A stretch of DNA of 64,000 nt from NCBI GenBank assembly GCA_905234855.1, contig CAJOIU010000008.1, forward strand, positions 1 through 64,000. Reading direction: 5' to 3'. Numbering within the stretch: the stretch's first letter is position 1; each line of letters starts with the position of its first letter. The position numbers and the translations under genes were made by a program. Source of the stretch: an uncultured Oscillospiraceae bacterium (GTDB lineage: Bacteria; Bacillota; Clostridia; Oscillospirales; Oscillospiraceae). Under the pieces are notes generated by a model. That model was not told where the DNA came from and did no database searches. It was given only the letters and a program-made list of their open reading frames with translations. Of the stretch, positions 60,908-64,000 are shown piece by piece.

Positions 60908-61468
60908 TCAGCGGGTCTGCATTTTTCGTATCGTGGGGATCAGCGCTTTGGCCAGAATGCCGGTGAGCAGGATCTTTACCGCATCATACGGCAGGAAAAT
61001 GATCATCCCGCCCCAGAGAACATCCCACAGCCGCATCTCGCGCCCGAGATACAGGTTCACGATCAGCGCCATATACGGCAGTCCGATGAGATAAATGACC
61101 CCCAAGCCAGCGAGACATGACAGGACGATCCGCCCGAAGCCCGGCGCTTCCGTCCGGCTGCACAGCCAGCCCACCAAAGCCGCCGAGGGGATATAGCTCA
61201 GCAGAAAGCCAAAAGTGGGCTGCAAAACATACGCCGGCCCGCCGCCGCCCGTGAAGACCGGGATACCGATGAGGCCAAGAGCCACATATACGAGCTGCGA
61301 CAGCATCCCGTATTTCGGCCCCAGCAGCGCCCCAGCCAAGAATACAAAAAAGACCTGCAGCGTAAAGGCCGACCAGGGCGTTGGGATGCGAAGATACGCG
61401 CCAACGGTGGTGAGGGCGGCAAACAGTGCGGTGAGTACCAGCTCCCGCGCGGGAATGCGTTGTTTCAT
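60908..61468 (-). CDS. bioY: biotin transporter BioY (ECF S component)
   Basis: A 186-aa six-helix membrane protein that captures biotin and works with the EcfA1A2T module. Family features: LVLTALFAALTTVGAYLRIPTPW, VPFTLQ-like AFTLQVFFVFLAGALLGPKYG, GLIGIPVFTGGGGPAYVLQPTFGFLLSYIPSA and C-terminal FLPYDAVKILLTGILAKAL. The promoter is strong (TTGACA 61533-61538, 16 bp, TATACT 61511-61516, minus strand) and overlaps BirA-type boxes. No clear ribosome site precedes the ATG. Confidence 0.95.
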   Translation of the reverse strand: MKQRIPARELVLTALFAALTTVGAYLRIPTPWSAFTLQVFFVFLAGALLGPKYGMLSQLVYVALGLIGIPVFTGGGGPAYVLQPTFGFLLSYIPSAALVGWLCSRTEAPGFGRIVLSCLAGLGVIYLIGLPYMALIVNLYLGREMRLWDVLWGGMIIFLPYDAVKILLTGILAKALIPTIRKMQTR

Positions 61469-61479
61469 GACGGCCGTAT

Positions 61480-61508
61480 TGTAAACCTTTCACTAAAATT
61501 GGTTGACA
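61480..61508. promoter_or_regulatory. BirA-type operator 1
   Basis: TGTAAAC-N15-GTTGACA, just downstream of the bioY -10 box. It fits the Firmicutes BirA operator pattern TGTnAAC-N14-16-GTTnACA. Confidence 0.75.
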
Positions 61509-61532
61509 TTAGTATAGCATACAACGCAAAAA

Positions 61533-61561
61533 TGTCAACAGAAATCATTTTTTGGTTTACA
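61533..61561. promoter_or_regulatory. BirA-type operator 2
   Basis: TGTCAAC-N15-GTTTACA. The left half is the bioY -35 box (minus strand). The right half contains TTTACA (61556-61561), the -35 box of a birA promoter with TACACT at 61579-61584 (17-bp spacer). Confidence 0.75.
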
Positions 61562-61605
61562 ATATGAGATCGGTGCGATACACTGGATACAAAGGGGGCG
61601 ATCCT

Positions 61606-62511
61606 ATGAAGGAACAGGTGCTGGCGCTGCTGACGGCGCAGGCGGGCGAATATCTGTCCGGCGAGGCCATGAGCGAGCGGCTGGGGGTGAGCCGTGCGGC
61701 GGTTTGGAAGGCCATCGAGGCGCTGCGGGAGGACGGATGCGAGATCGGATCCGCACCTCGGCGGGGTTATCGGCTGCTTTCCAGCGCCGATCGGCTGACG
61801 GCGGGGAGCATCCTGCCGTACATCCGCTCGGAGACGCAGCGGAGGAAGCTTATCTGTCTAGATTCGGTGGATTCGACGAATAACTACGCGAAAAAGCTGG
61901 CTATGACCGGCGTTGAGGACAGCACGGCCATCGCGGCGGACGAGCAAACGGGCGGCCGGGGACGTTTGGGGCGTACGTTCCTGTCTCCAAAGGGGAAGGG
62001 CATCTATCTGACGCTGCTGTACCGTCCGGCGATCCCGCCCGCGGCGGCGGTGAATCTCACGGCCTATGTGGCCGTCGCCGTGTGCGATGGGATCGAGGCG
62101 GTGACGGGCATACGTCCCGGGATCAAGTGGACGAACGATATCGTTCTCGGCTGCCGGAAGCTATGCGGCATCCTGACGGAAATGGCGGTGGAGGGCGAGA
62201 CGGGCGCGCTGCAGTATATCATTACCGGCATCGGGATCAACGTCAACCACATGCCGGAGGACTTTCCGCCGGAGGTGCGCGGGATCGCGACGAGCCTTAC
62301 GCAGGCGCTGGGGCATCCTGTGGAGCGCGGGCGGCTGTGCGCTGAGGTCATCAATGCTTTGGAGGATATGTATGCCGCGTGGCTGCGCGGCGGCGGGGAC
62401 TACTGGGAGCGTTACCGGGATGGGTGCCTCACGCTGGGAAAACCCGTGCGGCTGCTGCGCGGCGACCGGGCAGAGGAGGCGTTTGCCGAGGCGCTGGACC
62501 GGACGCCGTGA
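61606..62511 (+). CDS. birA: biotin protein ligase / biotin repressor BirA, C-terminus frameshifted
   Basis: 301 aa as read. N-terminal HTH (LSGEAMSERLGVSRAAVWKAIEALR, about 20-44), ligase core with DSVDSTNNYAKKLA, biotinyl-AMP loop GGRGRLGRTF, KWTNDIVLGCRKLCGIL and GIGINVNH. The C-terminal SH3-like domain breaks off after RAEEAFAEALD. Its expected end (TVTAGEVSVRGLFGYNE) lies in another frame up to 62566, so part of the domain is deleted and the frame shifted. The start at 61606 follows AGGGGG. Probably bifunctional, controlling bioY and itself. Confidence 0.88.
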   Translation: MKEQVLALLTAQAGEYLSGEAMSERLGVSRAAVWKAIEALREDGCEIGSAPRRGYRLLSSADRLTAGSILPYIRSETQRRKLICLDSVDSTNNYAKKLAMTGVEDSTAIAADEQTGGRGRLGRTFLSPKGKGIYLTLLYRPAIPPAAAVNLTAYVAVAVCDGIEAVTGIRPGIKWTNDIVLGCRKLCGILTEMAVEGETGALQYIITGIGINVNHMPEDFPPEVRGIATSLTQALGHPVERGRLCAEVINALEDMYAAWLRGGGDYWERYRDGCLTLGKPVRLLRGDRAEEAFAEALDRTP

Positions 62512-62570
62512 GACGGTCACCGCCGGGGAGGTTTCGGTGCGAGGACTGTTTGGGTATAACGAATAAAGGG

Positions 62571-62604
62571 CAAAAAAACGCCCGCAGCTTTTGCCTGCGG
62601 GCGT
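62571..62604 (-). terminator. terminator of the L,D-transpeptidase gene
   Basis: A 10-bp stem (62578-62587 with 62595-62604), 7-nt loop, with a run of seven T on the minus strand. Confidence 0.85.
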
Positions 62605-62621
62605 CGTGTTATGCGGGGGTA

Positions 62622-64000
62622 TCAGTAGTTCACCACGGTGGTACCGGTGGGGATGTTTTCATAGATCCAGATGCAGCCTTCCATGGGGAGACGGATGCAG
62701 CCGTTGGAGCCGTGGGTGTTCCAATACTGCTGATTCTGCACGATGAAGGTATCGGGCCGGTACAGCAGGCTGTGGAAGAGATACATGAGGTCGCCCGTGG
62801 TATAGAAGGTCGTACCATAATAGCAGGTATACTTTTCGGTGCCGAAGGAGTAGGTGCGATACCCGGTGATATCGAAGATACCCGTAGGCGTTGCGGTGTC
62901 GATATAGCCGCAGATGCAGTCCCAAAGGTGGATCATCGTCCAGTTGCCCTTGGAGCCGGTGAACACACGTCGGTCATGACGAGGTAGCTGGTGGGGCTGC
63001 TGTAATACTGCGCGGTGCGTGTCATAGCCTCGCGAATGCTCATGGAGGCTTTGCCGTCACCGTCGATGGTATAGCCGTCGATCATGGTATTGCGGGCCAG
63101 CGTACCCTTCTTGCCGTCGGTGCCGTCATCGCCGGTATAGAAGTAGTAGTTGCTGCCGTTAAGCGCCTGCCAGCCGGTCAGCATCTGGCCGGTGGTGGCG
63201 TTGAAGAAGTAACGGTCGCTGCCGAAATCCCACCAGCCGGTAGCGGCGGCGCCGCTGTCGAGGAAGTAGTAGGTGTTGCCGTCCTCGGCGGTCTTCCAGC
63301 CGTGGATATAGTACCCGGTGTCAGGGTCGAAGTAGTAGTTGTAGCCATAAAGCTTCCACAGGCCGGTGAGCATCTTGCCGGTGGAATAGCCGAAGAAACG
63401 GACGCCGTTCTGGTCGCCTGCCCAGCCGTCATTGGCGGTGCCGTCGTTATTGAGCCAGTATACGGAGCCGTCCGAAGCGGTGTAAAGGCCGGCATGTCCG
63501 GTCAGCAGCGCGCCATCGTCTCCGAAGTAATAGGCGCCGTCGTTGAGCTGCCAGAAGCCCGTCAGCGCTTTCTTTGTGGAAGCGCCGAAGCAATAGGTCT
63601 TTCCGTCCGCGGTCACCCAGCCGGACTGGGGAACGCCGTAATCATCCAGCCAATAGCGCGTGCCGTCCTTGGCGGCGGCGATGCAGTCATGAAGCCGGAT
63701 GCCGGTGGTTTCATCGAAGAAATAGGAGTAATATCCGATCTGCTTCAGGCCGGTGGCCGCCCGATAGGTCTCGGGATCGAAGTAGTAGGTATTGCCGTCC
63801 ACGGTGATCCAGCCGGTAGCGGCGGCGCCGTTATCGTTGAGGTAGTAAACGCTGCCATCCTTGGCTGTATGCAGGCCGTCATGGCACATGAGGTTGGTAT
63901 CCTCGTCAAAGAAGTAGGTATAAATGCCTTCCTGTGTGAGGCCGGCAGCGAGACCGCCGGTCTCTACGCTGAGGTAGCCGACGCCGCCGTCGAGACCAAG
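62622..64000 (-). pseudogene. L,D-transpeptidase with cell-wall-binding repeats, frameshifted and partial
   Basis: The 5' end lies beyond the window. Positions 64000-62933 encode repeats of the choline/glucan-binding type (for example GWITVDGNTYYFDPETYRAATG), about 20 residues each, followed by the start of a YkuD domain (YYSSPTSYLVMTD). The frame then changes: the rest of the domain (VFTGSKGNWTMIHLWDCICGYI, catalytic HGSNGCIRL with the nucleophile Cys, stop at 62622) is in another frame, 62966-62622. A few bases appear to be missing near 62950. An intact form would cross-link peptidoglycan at the cell surface. Confidence 0.85.

Overview
The window is GC-rich, gene-dense DNA from an anaerobic low-GC-phylum relative (Firmicutes/Clostridia, most likely an Oscillospirales-type gut bacterium). 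Supporting evidence: classical sigma-A promoters and strong Shine-Dalgarno sites, reverse rubrerythrin, a T-box leader, CsoR/CopA, ECF vitamin transport with stand-alone BioY, AGCS and PutP sodium symporters, ThlA and no respiratory genes. No plasmid, phage or CRISPR features are visible.

Layout. 1-6.2 kb: tRNA-Leu, an O-antigen-ligase-like membrane protein, DUF1846, MscL, a gpx/PPOx/MarR operon, DUF4342 and a small hypothetical. 6.4-10.9 kb: an xpaC-like gene with an apparently leaderless start leads an operon of PNP, MtnA and an MTA/SAH-type deaminase, which together make a methylthioinosine salvage route. 10.9-15.4 kb: MGMT-like protein, PAP2 phosphatase, an F420-ligase-like protein, reverse rubrerythrin with a duplicated 3' end, and a metallophosphoesterase. 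15.4-22.4 kb: copper cassette csoR-copA with an embedded copZ, an AGCS symporter, TetR and PutP. 22.5-25.5 kb: methionine T-box and metNIQ. 25.6-26.2 kb: XRE regulator and tRNA-Val.

26.4-33.1 kb is the most unusual accessory block. A 7TM degenerate kinase, a second histidine kinase and a NarL-type response regulator precede a DUF4428 protein and two lipoproteins. A palindrome occurs at the same distance from the -10 box in front of both the regulator and the DUF4428 operon, which suggests a self-contained signalling regulon.

33.4-46 kb: mnmG, and on the minus strand an ABC exporter, ClpE-like ATPase, CvpA, DUF5711, truA, ecfT-ecfA2-ecfA1 and a methyltransferase. 46.2-50.3 kb: a degenerate SGNH protein, an orphan solute-binding protein and a complete amino-acid ABC transporter. 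50.4-54.1 kb: an OmpR-type two-component system next to HtrA, with similar direct repeats at both promoters. 54.2-58.7 kb: ThlA, a lipoprotein, a PTS-IIC-like membrane protein, prmA and an orphan PqqD-like protein.

58.8-64 kb looks rearranged or damaged. The 5' part of an MBL hydrolase gene occurs twice, flanking a PadR-DUF2812 pair, and the second copy is frameshifted. birA and an L,D-transpeptidase gene are also frameshifted. birA is divergent from bioY across two BirA-type boxes. The transpeptidase gene runs off the right edge.
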